From assembly GCA_963839095.1 (NCBI GenBank), contig CAWIUF010000056.1, positions 124,001 to 188,000 on the forward strand: a DNA stretch of 64,000 nucleotides, read 5' to 3'. Shown one piece after another: positions 26,396 to 36,336 of the stretch. Under the pieces are notes generated by a model. It saw only the letters and a list, made by a program, of their open reading frames with translations, did no database searches and was not told the origin of the DNA. This DNA comes from Palsa-504 sp963839095 (GTDB taxonomy: Bacteria > Actinomycetota > Actinomycetes > Streptosporangiales > Streptosporangiaceae). The position numbers were made by a program, and so were the translations under genes. Positions within the stretch are counted from its first letter, which is position 1. Every line of letters begins with the position of its first letter.

Positions 26396-29234
26396 TCACT
26401 CGGACGCGCTGCGGGGCGCCTCGGTCTTCCTCTTCGGCTTGCTGCTGGGAGCCTGGCTGGCGGTGGCGGCGCGGACGGCCTCGGGGCCCGCTTCCGGGCG
26501 GCTGCTCGCGGCGGGCGCCGCGATCTCCAGGGCCTTGTCCACGTAGACCCGGTAGCCGAGGTCGGGCCGGTAGCCGTGGATCTCGGGGGTGTCCAGGGCC
26601 CGCATGAACGACAGGATCTGCTGGCTGAACACCTGGCCGGGGACGAGCACGGGATAGCCGGGCGGGTACGGGGTGACGTAGGTGGTGGACACCACCTGCT
26701 CGCCGTTCTCCACCCGCTGCTCGACCTCCTCCGGCTTGAGGTACTCGCAGTAGGTGTCGTTGTAGGCCAGGTAGAAGGCCCGCCGCACGTCGCCTTCCGG
26801 GGTGGCCTGCCCGGGGCCGTCCTGGAAGCTGGAGTGGAAGCCGCTGAAGTCGGGCAGCGGGGCCGAGGGGGAGGTCAGCCGCTGCACGGCCCGCTCGTGG
26901 GCGGCCCGTTCGGTCGGGCTCATGTCCGCCAGCTGGTTCTCCAGGTCACGGGCGATCTTGACGAGCACCTCGATCAGGTACGCCACCGAGCTGCGGGTGG
27001 TGCCGATCGTGGTCATGAACAGCACGGTGTTGACCGAGGTCTTGTTGATCTGGACGCCGTAGCGGTCCATCAGGTGGCTGCGCTTGAAGTGGTCCCCGTC
27101 GATGCCGGTGGGGCCGATGTAGATGGTGATCCGCGACGGGTCGAGGACGAACTCGTCCTGGTCCCAGGCCTTGATCATGTTCGGCAGGCCGGAGCGCAGC
27201 GGCTGGTCGATGCCCGAGGACCGGAACCCCGACGGGATCATGTCCGCGGTGGTCAGGCAGCTTCATGTACTTGCTCAGCAGCGGGTGGTTGTCCACCGCG
27301 TCGCGGAGCCGCATCGCGTTCTCGATCTGCTTCTGCACCAGCTCGAAGCCCTCCAGGTCGGCCTGCCGGCGGCCCAGGTCGAGCGAGGCGAGGATCTGGT
27401 AGTTCGGCGAGGTCGAGGTGTGCGTCATGTACGCCTCGTGGAAGGTCTCCTCGACCTTGTGGCTGAAGTCCTGGTCCCACTGGTGGATCATGGAGCCCTG
27501 CCGCAGCGAGGTCAGCGTCTTGTGGGTGGACTGGGTGGAGTACACCCGGACCCGGGCCCGGGCCGGGTCCGGCAGCAGCCGCCGGTTCAGCAGCACCTCG
27601 TCGTCGGCGGCGTCGATGGCGCCGACTTCCTCGAGGAACTTCTGGTACTCGGCCTTGTACTCGGGCAGGCGCAGCTTCTCGGCCAGGGTGCGGGCGGCCC
27701 GCATGGCGGTGCGCGGCCGGTAGACCGGGTGGAACCGGGCGAAGGCGAACCAGGCCTCGTCCCACAGGAAGACCAGGTCCGGCTTGATGGCCAGGCACTC
27801 CTCCATGACCCGGGCGACGTCGTAGACGATGCCGTCGAACGTGCAGTTGGTCAGCAGCACCATCTTGACCCGGTCGAGCTTGCCCGCCCGGCGCAGCGCC
27901 AGCAGCTGGCTCTTGATCTCGCGGAGCGGGACCGCGCCGTACATCGAGTAGTGGTTCAGCGGGTACGCGTCCAGGTAGGTGACCATCGCCCCGGCCAGCA
28001 TCAGCCCGTAGTGGTGGGACTGGTGGCAGTTCCGGTCGACCAGCACGATGTCGCCCGGCTGGACCAGGGCCTGGACCACGATCTTGTTCGCGGTCGAGGT
28101 CCCGTTGGTGACGAAGTAGGTCTGCCGCGACCCGAACGTGCGGGACGCGGCCTGCTGCGCGTCCCGCAGCGGGCCGGTCGGCTCGAGCAGCGAGTCCAGG
28201 CCGCCGCAGGTGGCGGAGGTCTCGGCCAGGAAGATCTCCATGCCGTAGAAGTCGAGCATGTCGTGGATCCAGTGCGACTCGGTGATCGACTTGCCGTGCG
28301 AGATCGGCATCGCGTGGAACACCCCGGTCGGCCGGTGGCTGTATTCCTTCAGCGCGCTGAAGAACGGCGTGCGGTACCGGGCCGCGACGCCGTCCAGGAT
28401 GGACAGGTGCAGCTCGAGCGAGCCTTCCCGGGCGTGGAAGATGCGCCGGAAGTGATGGCTGAGGCGGCCGGCCAGGTCCTCGACCGCGATCTCCGTCATC
28501 AGGTACAGGTCGAGCTCCGGCCGCAGCCGGGCCAGGGCCCGGGCCAGGACCTGGGCGCGGTCATCGGGCGACTGCTCCATCACGTCGTCGGCGACGACGG
28601 TGTCGATGAACTGGGCGAGCGAGGATGAGTCGTACCGGGACCGGCGGGCGAACCGGCGGCGGACCACGCAGGCCTGCAGCCCGAAGTTCAGCCGGGCCGC
28701 CATGATCGCGTCCTCGAGGCTGGGCACCACGACGATCTCGTAGATGAACGGGTCGTCCGGGCGGCGCCAGCGGTGCAGTTCCTCGCGCAGCGAGCGCTCC
28801 TGGTGCTCGGTCATGTCCTCGACGATCAGGACCTCGAAGTACGGGCGGTCGACGCGCGCGTTCTCCAGCGGATGGGCGGCGTGGTCCAGCGCGTCGTCCT
28901 CGGCGCCCAGGTCCCAGGTGTGGCCGCTGCGGTAGGAGTCGGTCGCCAGCGCCCGGTTGATCCCCCGCACCAGCGCGGCGAACCGGTCGTACTTGCCCGC
29001 CGTGAACAGCCGCCGCATCTTCTGGAAGGCCGGCATGCCGGGGAAGGCCCAGAACCGCTCGATCGGCCCGAGGACGTCGAGCAGCTTGGTGATGGCCTCG
29101 TCCATGTCCCCGAACGGGCGGTGCTGGGCCCCGGCCAGCAGCAGCTGGCCCGATGTCTCCTCCAGGCTGCACCAGGCGTCGTTCCTGATCTGCCATGTGC
29201 TGTTGTACGCCGGCCGGTTCGCGCCGTCCGCCAC
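26396..29234 (-). CDS. Orn/Lys/Arg decarboxylase family PLP enzyme, one apparent frameshift
   Basis: This is a protein of about 945 residues, longer than the 750-residue enteric decarboxylases. The N-terminal wing domain (about 1-300) is followed by the PLP fold type I domain with SRQTYFVTNGTSTANKI and LWDEAWFAFARFHP, which holds the PLP-contacting Asp. The Schiff-base Lys lies in STQSTHKTLTSLRQGSMIH. The C-terminal domain lies in another frame joined by removal of one C near 27258 (KYMKL then LTTADMIPSGF). GTG 29234 has GGAGG at proper spacing. It probably makes a polyamine or agmatine. The preferred amino acid is not evident. Confidence 0.85.
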
Positions 29235-29339
29235 AGTGACCACCTCCGGGGTTCGGCCGCGGCTGGCGTCATCGCCGGCCGCCTCTCAGTCACGATGCTC
29301 CTACCAGGTGTTTGTGAACAAGGGCACATGGAGAAGTTG

Positions 29340-29380
29340 CCCCGGTTTGCGGCTCCGTGTCACGAAGCCGCAAACCGGGG
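29340..29380. terminator. Strong hairpin between the tuf-like and decarboxylase genes
   Basis: A perfect 15-bp stem (arms 29340-29354 and 29366-29380) with an 11-nt loop lies 16 bp beyond the EF-Tu stop. A short T run follows only on the plus strand. It most likely ends the EF-Tu transcript before the decarboxylase gene, as GC-rich U-poor terminators do in actinomycetes. Confidence 0.75.
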
Positions 29381-29396
29381 TTTACCTAGACGCCGG

Positions 29397-30575
29397 CTAG
29401 TCCAGCAGGGTGCCGACCGTGCCGGCGCCGACCGTCCGGCCGCCCTCGCGGATGGCGAAGCCCAGGCCGGGCTCGAGCGCGACCGGCTGGCCGAGCTCGA
29501 CGGTTACCTCGATGTGGTCGCCGGGCGCCGCGGCGCCGTCCGGGCCGAGGTCGAGCACGCCGACCACGTCGGTGGTGCGGACGAAGAACTGCGGGCGGTA
29601 GCCCGTCCGCACCCCGGTCCGGCGGCCGCCCTCGGCCGCGGCCAGCAGGTACACGCTGGCCGCGAACCGCTGGCGGGCGACCTGGCTGCCGGGCGCCGCC
29701 ACCACCTGGCCGCGCCGGACCTGGTGGCGGCGGACGCCGCGGAGCAGCAGGGCCGCGTTGTCGCCCGCCACCGCGCTCTCCATCGCCTTGCCGAAGGTCT
29801 CCACGCCGGTGACGACCGAGGTCACGGTACCGGCCAGGCCGACGACCTCGACCGGGTCGCCGACCTTGACCTGGCCGCGCTCGATGGCACCGGTCACGAC
29901 GGTGCCGCGGCCGGTGATGGTCAGCACGCTCTCCACCGGCATCAGGAACGGCGCGTCGACGTACCGGTCCGGCAGCGGCAGGTACGTGTCGACCGCGTCG
30001 AGCAGCGCGCCGATGCTCGCCACCCAGCGCGGTTGCCCGTTGAGGGCGCCCAGGGCCGAGATGGGGACGACCGGCAGCTGGTCGCCGGGGTAGCCGTACC
30101 GGGACAGCAGCTCGCGCACCTCGAGCTCGACCAGCTCGGCCAGCTCCGGGTCGGCCGCGTCGGCCTTGCTCAGCGCGACCACGACGTACTCGACGCCGAG
30201 CTGGCGGGCGAGGATCACGTGCTCGCGGGTCTGGGGCTCGACGCCGTCCACGGCCGACACCACCAGGATGGCGCCGTCGACCTGGGCCGCGCCGGTGATC
30301 ATGTTCTTCACGTAGCCGGCGTGACCGGGCATGTCCACGTGCGCGTAATGCCTGGTCGCGGTCTCGTACTCGACGTGGGCGACGTTGATGGTGATACCGC
30401 GGGCGGTCTCCTCCGGGGCCTTGTCGATGCGGTCGGACGGTACGTAGTCGGCGAGGCCTTGGTCGGCCAGGACCTTGGTGATGGCCGCGGTCAGGGTGGT
30501 CTTGCCGTGGTCGACGTGACCCATGGTGCCGATGTTCAGGTGCGGCTTGGTCCGCAGGTAGGACAGCCTGGTCAT
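29397..30575 (-). CDS. Divergent elongation factor Tu paralogue (Tuf3-like)
   Basis: This complete EF-Tu-like GTPase has 392 residues. G1 is GHVDHGKTT (19-27), switch I is KAPEETARGITI with Thr62, and domains II and III are full length, ending REGGRTVGAGTVGTLLD. It departs from standard EF-Tu at conserved sites. The G3 region is DMPGHAGYVKNM rather than DCPGHADYIKNM, and the G4 motif NKCD is SKAD (136-139), losing the base-contacting Asn. The ATG at 30575 has GGAGAAGGAAC upstream. It stands alone, outside a str operon. It resembles the extra tuf genes known in some Streptomyces, linked in places to antibiotic tolerance or stress. Confidence 0.88.
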   Translation of the reverse strand: MTRLSYLRTKPHLNIGTMGHVDHGKTTLTAAITKVLADQGLADYVPSDRIDKAPEETARGITINVAHVEYETATRHYAHVDMPGHAGYVKNMITGAAQVDGAILVVSAVDGVEPQTREHVILARQLGVEYVVVALSKADAADPELAELVELEVRELLSRYGYPGDQLPVVPISALGALNGQPRWVASIGALLDAVDTYLPLPDRYVDAPFLMPVESVLTITGRGTVVTGAIERGQVKVGDPVEVVGLAGTVTSVVTGVETFGKAMESAVAGDNAALLLRGVRRHQVRRGQVVAAPGSQVARQRFAASVYLLAAAEGGRRTGVRTGYRPQFFVRTTDVVGVLDLGPDGAAAPGDHIEVTVELGQPVALEPGLGFAIREGGRTVGAGTVGTLLD

Positions 30576-30607
30576 GTTCCTTCTCCCGGTCTTTGGGTTC
30601 TGGCGCG

Positions 30608-30645
30608 GAGACCCGCGGGGGGCCAACCCTCCCCCGTGGGGTCTC
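30608..30645. promoter_or_regulatory. Imperfect hairpin in the leader of the EF-Tu-like gene
   Basis: GAGACCC at 30608-30614 and GGGTCTC at 30639-30645 bracket G-rich and C-rich runs that can pair, forming a long imperfect stem about 30-70 bp upstream of the start. It may be an attenuator or simply leader structure. The rest of the 387-bp gap to 30962 shows nothing else recognisable. Confidence 0.35.
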
Positions 30646-30962
30646 CCGGCCTCGCCGGGGAAGGGTCAGCGTCGCACGCCGCCGGGCTGCGACTGGGCGA
30701 TCGCCGGGGCCTTCGCCGGGGCAGCCGCCAGCGCGCTCGCGGCAGCGAGCGTCAGCGGGGCGGCGAACCGGAACATGGAGCTAAGGATGAGCGCTGTGGG
30801 TCCTGGCGCGACTGGTTTTCCGGGTGCGACGTACCCTTCATGGAACTCAGTGAAGGAATCTCTGAGGCATCTTTGCCGAGGACGGCCATGGAGCCGCGGT
30901 GGTGCTGGGGGCGGACGGGGCGGCGGTGCGGGCGGGGGTGGGTACTGGGGCGGGGGCGCGGG

Positions 30963-32429
30963 TTACTTGACGTAGGCGATGGGGATTACTGGGGGGGCTT
31001 GCGGGAGGGGCTCGGATTTGTACTGGGCGCGGATGCCGTCGATGTAGTGGCGGCAGCGCTCGGTGAGGCCCTCGGGGGTCTGCATGCGGCCCTTGGTGAC
31101 CAGGATGCCCAGGTCGGCGCCGTGGAACTTGAAGTCGCCGGGGCCGTAGACGCGCATGAAGAAGGCCTCGTCCTCGGTGGTGATCTCGTGCCAGTCGTTG
31201 CTGACGTGCTCGAAGGTGAGGGCGCCGCTGTCGGACAGGCGCCAGCTGCCGGTGCGCGGGGCGGCCAGGATGCGCTCCACGTCGTCGCCGGGGTCCTTCA
31301 TGATCAGCTGCGACCAGACGTCGACCGCGGCCAGCGCCCGCCAGCGGTCGTTGATCTCCTCGACGTCCACCGTGTAGTCGACGTCCATGAACTCGAGCAG
31401 GTGGAACAGGAACAGCGGGACGTCGGCGTAGGCGCCGGCGGTGACGTTCGTCATCGACGAGGCGCCGGAGATCCGCGGGTTCAGCTCGCCCAGGTAGACC
31501 GCGCCGGAGTCCAGGTCCATCAGCACGTCGACCTCGAAGAAGCCCCGGTAGCCCTCCTGGGCCAGCCGGTCGCCCAGCCGCCGGACGTGGCTGATCGCGA
31601 TCGTCCGGTCGGCCTCGGACAGCGCCTCGGGGAACACGTCGTTGCCGCACCAGCCGCCCTTGTACGGGGTGAGCTCGGGGTAGCCGGTCAGGTCGGTCAT
31701 GAACGGGCCGACGATCGTGCCGTGCCGGGTGATGCAGGCCTCGACCGCCGCGGCCTGGTTGTTGATGCGCTTCATCACCTTGAGTTCCTGGCCGTCGATG
31801 TCGGCGGCGAACTCGTCCCAGTCCGACTCGGACTTGATGAAGAACGTCGTCTTGCCCGAGTCGCCGTAGGGCGTCTGCACGACCAGGTCCTCGCCCAGGC
31901 CGGCGCCGGTCGCCAGCGCGGTGAGTTCGGCGTAGCTGTCGGCGTGGCCGAGCACGTTCGGGACTGACGGGGCGCCCGCCTCGTTGCCGAGCTGGGTGGT
32001 GACGATCTTGGAGTCGAGCCGGCGCCGGAGCGCGTCGGACGGCAGGATCAGCGTGTAGCCCAGCTCGCGGCAGATCTCCTCGGTCTCGGCGTCGAAGAAC
32101 ACCATCGCGACCATCGGCGTGCCGCCCCGGCGGCGCAGGTACTCCTGGACCTCGGGGTCGCGCAGCAGGTAGTTGTTGATCTGCTCGCTGGACTCGAACT
32201 CGACGTAGGGGCGGTTCTCCGGGGTGAAGACGCGGGGGTGCTGGCCGTCCCAGGAGTCGTAGTAGGCGATGTACTGGAAGTTACGCACCCAGCGGTCGAT
32301 GCCGAGCAGGTTGAACGCCGTCGGGCCGATGAAGTAGATCGGCTGGGAGTTGGTCCGGAAGAACGTGCGGATCTCGGCGATGCCGTCGAGGTGGCGGCGG
32401 GATCCTGCGGATGCATCTGAACCTGGCAT
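30963..32429 (-). CDS. ATP-grasp enzyme (biotin-carboxylase-like)
   Basis: This 488-residue protein is intact. The central ATP-grasp fold includes LVVQTPYGDSGKTTFFIKS, the glycine-rich nucleotide loop, and EVDVLMDLDSGAVYLGELNP, the metal-binding Glu/Asn motif (ExNPR-like, here ELNPRISG). Upstream is an atypical 130-residue pre-domain, and downstream about 120 residues of unknown fold. It could be an amide-forming ligase or carboxylase, and the acceptor is unknown. TAACCT lies 6 nt before the ATG without a ribosome site, suggesting a leaderless transcript from its own promoter. It lies 47 bp downstream of a serine hydrolase gene on the same strand. Confidence 0.8.
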   Translation of the reverse strand: MPGSDASAGSRRHLDGIAEIRTFFRTNSQPIYFIGPTAFNLLGIDRWVRNFQYIAYYDSWDGQHPRVFTPENRPYVEFESSEQINNYLLRDPEVQEYLRRRGGTPMVAMVFFDAETEEICRELGYTLILPSDALRRRLDSKIVTTQLGNEAGAPSVPNVLGHADSYAELTALATGAGLGEDLVVQTPYGDSGKTTFFIKSESDWDEFAADIDGQELKVMKRINNQAAAVEACITRHGTIVGPFMTDLTGYPELTPYKGGWCGNDVFPEALSEADRTIAISHVRRLGDRLAQEGYRGFFEVDVLMDLDSGAVYLGELNPRISGASSMTNVTAGAYADVPLFLFHLLEFMDVDYTVDVEEINDRWRALAAVDVWSQLIMKDPGDDVERILAAPRTGSWRLSDSGALTFEHVSNDWHEITTEDEAFFMRVYGPGDFKFHGADLGILVTKGRMQTPEGLTERCRHYIDGIRAQYKSEPLPQAPPVIPIAYVK

Positions 32430-32476
32430 ACCGCCAGGTTAGAGTGCGGTTACCTCGCCGTCGAGAGACAACCTGC

Positions 32477-33799
32477 CTAAACCACGGTGGGTCGCGGCGG
32501 GGCGGTGGCTGGCCTGCGGCTCAGGCCGGAGACCACGCCGGCCAGGCGGCGGCCGCCGGGGCCCGCGGGTTCGCGGCCGGCCAGGAAGCCGCCGACGGCG
32601 TCGAAGGCGCGCAGCGTGTCCTCCAGGTAGGCCGGGTTCTGCGCGCCGGGCCAGGTGGAGAACTTCACGCAGACCGTGCCGGTGCGCCGGCTGACGTGCA
32701 GCATCTGGCCGTGGATGCCCAGGCACAGCAGGACGTCGCCGTGGTCGCCGGGCCGGAACCAGAACTGGTGCCGGTACCAGCCGCCGGGGAACGCCCGCTC
32801 GGCGGGCGAGGCGGCGAACACCGTCCGGGCGTCGGCGTCGACGGCCCAGGCCCGGCGCAGCCACTGCGGCGGCACCACCGGGCGGATACCGCCAGTACCG
32901 TCCGGGCTACCCGAGCCTCCGCCCCCGGCCAGCAGCAGCTGGCCGAAGCGGGCGACGTCGCGGGCGGTGGCGCACAGGCCGCCGTCGTGCACGGCGGCGC
33001 CGAAGCCGTCCTCCAGCACGATGGCGTCGCGCTCGGCGCCCATCGGCGCCCAGATCAGCTCGGACATGAGGGTGGCCATGGGCCGGCCGGCGGCCCGCTC
33101 GCACACCCAGCCGAGCACGTCCGACTCGGCCGAGCGGTACAGGAACCGCTCGCCGTGCGGCGCCTCGGCCTCCAGCGTGGCCAGGAACCGGTAGAGCCCG
33201 CGGGGCTCGCCGCGGCCGGGCTCTGTCGTTTCCCGGCAGCCGACCCACTCGTCGAGGCGGCGGATGTCGGCCTGCGGGTTGGCGTACTCCTCGCCGAACC
33301 TGACCCCGCTGCGCATGTCGTACACGTGCCTTACCAGGGCGCCGGCGTAGCCGCTGGCGGCCAGTTCGGGGACGTAGGCGGTGATCTCGCGGTCCGGGTC
33401 GAGCAGGCCGCGGTCGATGAGCACGGCGGCCACGCAGCCGACGACCGACTTGGAGATCGACATCAGCGCGTGCGGGCGGTCCGGCGAGCCGAGCGGGCCG
33501 TACCACTCGGTGACGAGCTTGCCGTCCTGCAGGACCAGGTAGGCGTCGGTGTAGGTGCTGTCGAGCACCTCGCCGACCGTGGTGGCCGGCCGCTCCGGGC
33601 GGGTCACCGGTACCTCGAGCAGGCCGGTGACCGGAGCTGAGGGTGGCAGCGGGCGGACCGGGCCGTCGCCGCGGGACACCAGGTGGGTGGGCAGGATGTC
33701 GGCGACATGCCAGAACGCCCAGCGGTTGCCGGGCGGCTCCTGCCAGTTGAGTGCCGTCACCGGCGCGCCCTGGCCCTCGGGAGCCGGCTCCTGCGACAT
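32477..33799 (-). CDS. Beta-lactamase-fold serine hydrolase (paralogue A)
   Basis: This 440-residue protein of the class C beta-lactamase/esterase family is probably cytoplasmic, since no signal peptide is present. The nucleophile motif SISK lies at 114-117, YRSAESD supplies the Tyr, and GIHGQML matches the third (KTG/HxG) box. It begins VTALNWQEPPGNRWAFWHV, a motif shared with the divergent paralogue. TAGGAT stands 7 nt before the ATG and there is no ribosome site, so it is probably leaderless. It precedes the ATP-grasp gene. Esterase, amidase or peptide hydrolase activity is possible. Confidence 0.82.
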   Translation of the reverse strand: MSQEPAPEGQGAPVTALNWQEPPGNRWAFWHVADILPTHLVSRGDGPVRPLPPSAPVTGLLEVPVTRPERPATTVGEVLDSTYTDAYLVLQDGKLVTEWYGPLGSPDRPHALMSISKSVVGCVAAVLIDRGLLDPDREITAYVPELAASGYAGALVRHVYDMRSGVRFGEEYANPQADIRRLDEWVGCRETTEPGRGEPRGLYRFLATLEAEAPHGERFLYRSAESDVLGWVCERAAGRPMATLMSELIWAPMGAERDAIVLEDGFGAAVHDGGLCATARDVARFGQLLLAGGGGSGSPDGTGGIRPVVPPQWLRRAWAVDADARTVFAASPAERAFPGGWYRHQFWFRPGDHGDVLLCLGIHGQMLHVSRRTGTVCVKFSTWPGAQNPAYLEDTLRAFDAVGGFLAGREPAGPGGRRLAGVVSGLSRRPATAPPRPTVV

Positions 33800-33854
33800 A
33801 AGCCGAATCCTAGTTGACGCCTGGCGGTGTGAGCAGTCGGTTAAGGTACGCGAC
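33800..33854. promoter_or_regulatory. Compact divergent promoter with two leaderless-type -10 boxes
   Basis: Only 55 bp separate the two start codons. On the minus strand TAGGAT ends 7 nt before the ATG at 33799. On the plus strand TAAGGT ends 7 nt before the ATG at 33855. Neither gene has a Shine-Dalgarno sequence. This matches the TANNNT-N6-7-start layout of leaderless actinobacterial transcripts. Confidence 0.6.
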
Positions 33855-35060
33855 ATGACCAATGAGATCGCTGCCGAGGCTGGCCTCATGACCGGCTTCC
33901 CGCCGCCGCCGGAGTCCCGGGTGACGCTGGCCAACTGGCAGGATCCCCCGTTCAACCGGTGGGCCTTCCGGCATATGCGCGAGATCATCCCGAGCCAGCC
34001 GATCCCGGCCGGGATCGGCGGCGGGTCGCCGCTGCCCGCCGCGGACGGGCCGCTGCCCGACCCGCCGGTCAGCCGGATCGACGGCAGCACGGCGACGGCG
34101 GCGGAGATATTCGACGGCACCTGGACCGACGCGCTGGTCGTGCTGCACGACGGGCGGCTGGTGGCCGAGCGGTACGGCGACGGCATGACGGCCGCCACCC
34201 CGCACCTGCTCATGTCGGTGTCGAAGTCGGTCGTCGGCTGCGTGACCGGGGTGCTGGCCGGCCGCGGGGACCTCGATCCGGGCGAGCCAGTGACGGCGTA
34301 CGTGCCGGAGGCCGAGTCCTCGGGCTACGCCGGCGCCCGGATCCGCGACCTGCTGGACATGCGGACCGGGGTCGCGTTCCGCGAGACCTACACCGCGCTG
34401 GACGCCGAGGTCCGGGTGATGGAACGCTCGATGGGCTGGCGCCCAGCGGAGCCGGGCGACCCCGCGGGCGCGTACCCCTACCTGACGACGCTGGGGCGGG
34501 AGGGGCCGCACGGCGGGGTGTTCACCTACCGCTCGGCCGACACCGACATGCTCGGCTGGGTGTGCGAGCGGGCCAGCGGAACCCGGATGGCCGACCTCAT
34601 CTCGGCGCTGATCTGGCAGCCCATCGGGGCCGAGCGCGACGCCGAGATCACCTGCGACCCGCTGGGCTGCGCCGTCCACGACGGCGGCGTCTCGGCCACC
34701 GCGCGCGACCTGGCCCGGTTCGGGCAGCTGCTCATCGACGACGGGATGGCCGCAGGCGCCCAGGTCGTACCGGCCGCCTGGCTGGCCGACGCCCGCGCCC
34801 CGGAGCCCGGTGTCCGCGAGGCGTTCGCGGTCACCGACAACGAGCTCGCGCTGCCCGGCGGCTGGTACCGCAGCAAGTTCTGGGTCATCCCCGGGTACGG
34901 CGGGCCGGTGCTGGTCTGCCTGGGCATCCACGGCCAGCTGATCTACGCGGACCGGGCGGCCCGGACCGTGATGGTGAAGCTGTCGTCCTGGCCGGACCCG
35001 CAGCACACCGGCTACCTGCTGGACACGCTGCGGGCCTGCGCCGCGCTGGCTGGTCACTGA
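33855..35060 (+). CDS. Beta-lactamase-fold serine hydrolase (paralogue B)
   Basis: This 401-residue paralogue of the divergent gene shares VTLANWQDPPFNRWAFRHMR near the start. The nucleophile motif SVSK is at 121-124, followed by the Tyr motif YRSADTD and GIHGQLI. There is no signal peptide. A leaderless-type TAAGGT precedes the ATG. Head-to-head duplication with retained active-site motifs suggests two related substrates or a common pathway with the ATP-grasp enzyme (inference). It is convergent with a decayed membrane-protein gene at 35075. Confidence 0.85.
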   Translation: MTNEIAAEAGLMTGFPPPPESRVTLANWQDPPFNRWAFRHMREIIPSQPIPAGIGGGSPLPAADGPLPDPPVSRIDGSTATAAEIFDGTWTDALVVLHDGRLVAERYGDGMTAATPHLLMSVSKSVVGCVTGVLAGRGDLDPGEPVTAYVPEAESSGYAGARIRDLLDMRTGVAFRETYTALDAEVRVMERSMGWRPAEPGDPAGAYPYLTTLGREGPHGGVFTYRSADTDMLGWVCERASGTRMADLISALIWQPIGAERDAEITCDPLGCAVHDGGVSATARDLARFGQLLIDDGMAAGAQVVPAAWLADARAPEPGVREAFAVTDNELALPGGWYRSKFWVIPGYGGPVLVCLGIHGQLIYADRAARTVMVKLSSWPDPQHTGYLLDTLRACAALAGH

Positions 35061-35074
35061 GCGGTGCCGGGGGG

Positions 35075-35582
35075 CTAGGGGTGCTGGCCGATGATCTGGA
35101 TGATCAGGACCTAGGCGTCGTAGACGGCCCCTAGGAAATCGGTGAGCGTGCCCGCCAGCATGAAGTACAGCCCGTAGCCGTAGCGGTCAGTGAGCGTGGT
35201 GCCGCCGAGGCGAGACAGCAGGGCATGCAGCTGGACGTTGGCTATCCGGGACGCGAACCACCAGGCGGGGTCGGCTGGATCGTCATCGGCCATGACGCAG
35301 CTGGACGGTCAGCACGACGACGACATCGGCCGGCGCAGGCGATGACCTCGATGCCGAGGGCTGCCGAGGCTTGCGGGGCGAGCGCGAGGCTGGAGACGGC
35401 GACGACGAGCAGCAGCAGGGACAGGGTTTTGGCCGCGCGGGCGGGCAATTTGGGGCAGGAGAGGATCTGCTTCAGGTTGATCGAGACGGCGACGAAGCGC
35501 AAGCCGGTAAGGGCGGCGTGCCGCTCCTGGCCTCAGCGACAAAGAGGTCCTGCCATGCGGCGGTGTCGTACGCGGTCGCCAT
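35075..35582 (-). pseudogene. Decayed small membrane-protein gene
   Basis: Pieces in different frames line up as one protein: MATAYDTAAWQDLFVAEA, then ALTGLRFVAVSINLKQIL, a hydrophobic segment SLLLLVVAVSSLALAP, ALGIEVIACAG, and a last helix YGLYFMLAGTLTDFLGAVYDA. The final part is followed by TAG where the family has Trp, after which VLIIQIIGQHP continues to a natural stop at 35075. Frames change at about 35525, 35325 and 35290. The in-frame nonsense codon makes real decay more likely than sequencing error. The pattern resembles a common actinobacterial membrane protein of unknown function. Confidence 0.6.
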
Positions 35583-35812
35583 GGCAGGGCTTTGACCGCT
35601 GGCGGGGTAGCGAGCCAGGTCCTGGACAACCGCGGCGCTCCTCGTCGTCGGCAGGGTCAGGTGGTCACCGCGCGGGCGGGATCCGGGGAAGCTCGAGCGC
35701 GGAGTGGTCTCCTCTCGGACAAGATACTTCGGCTGGCGAGCGTTCCTGCAGTGAGTCTGGCACAGCTCCCCGGGCGAGCGCAAGCGCCCGCAGACCCCGG
35801 CCGTGCCCGGGG

Positions 35813-36200
35813 TCAGCGCCAGTTCAGCTGGCTGGTGACCCGGTCGTGCTGATCGAGCGAGCCGCGGATGCTCTGCCAGCTGGCCGCGATGGCCTTCTTC
35901 TGGTCCTGATCGAGAGGTGCCAGGAACAGCCGCCGTCACGTCCGCCGAATGCGTCTCGCGCGCCGCGGCCAGGCGGCCCCGGCCGGCTGCCGGTGAGGGT
36001 CGTGATGAGAACACGGTCCATGCTCTCGTGTCCGAGCACGGAAGGCGCCGCCCGCGTCGGTCATGCGCTTCCAGCGCTCGGTAGACCAGCCGGGACATCA
36101 GGTCGCGCGGTTGAGCATGGCTGTCCTGTGCCAGGTCGGCCATGCGCAGTCGGGCACCGACTCGAGCCAGCTTGGAGAACAGCTTCCTGCGTCACGGGAC
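35813..36200 (-). pseudogene. Remnant of a MarR family regulator
   Basis: Successive frames read KLARVGARLRMADLAQDS, AQPRDLMSRLVYRALEAH, RVLITTLTGSRPG, RLAAARETHSADV and FLAPLDQDQKKAIAASWQSI before a TGA at 35813. This is the order of the MarR recognition helix, the wing (usually D-x-R-x-VLITLT-x-x-GR) and the C-terminal dimer helix. At least three frame changes are needed. No intact start is evident. Confidence 0.55.
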
Positions 36201-36336
36201 CAGGGCCGTGCCGTGGCCAGTAGCAGTCCAGGTCGGCTTCGAGCATCCACAGCTGCCGGGTGTGAAGTCGTCGAGCGAGCAGCCGCTCGGCCAGGCCGCG
36301 GGCCAGGCAGCCTCGGTTGAGCCGCCGGCGCGAAGT

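Noticed and set aside
28773..31967. Very long plus-strand open frame (1064 codons) opposite the decarboxylase, tuf and ATP-grasp genes
   Set aside because: It is the antisense shadow of three well-recognised genes, rich in Arg/Gly/His/Asp with no domain and spanning a terminator hairpin.
32477..35060. Beta-lactamases conferring resistance
   Set aside because: Both proteins lack signal peptides and have the SxxK/Y/HxG pattern of the wider esterase/amidase family, so antibiotic hydrolysis is not supported.
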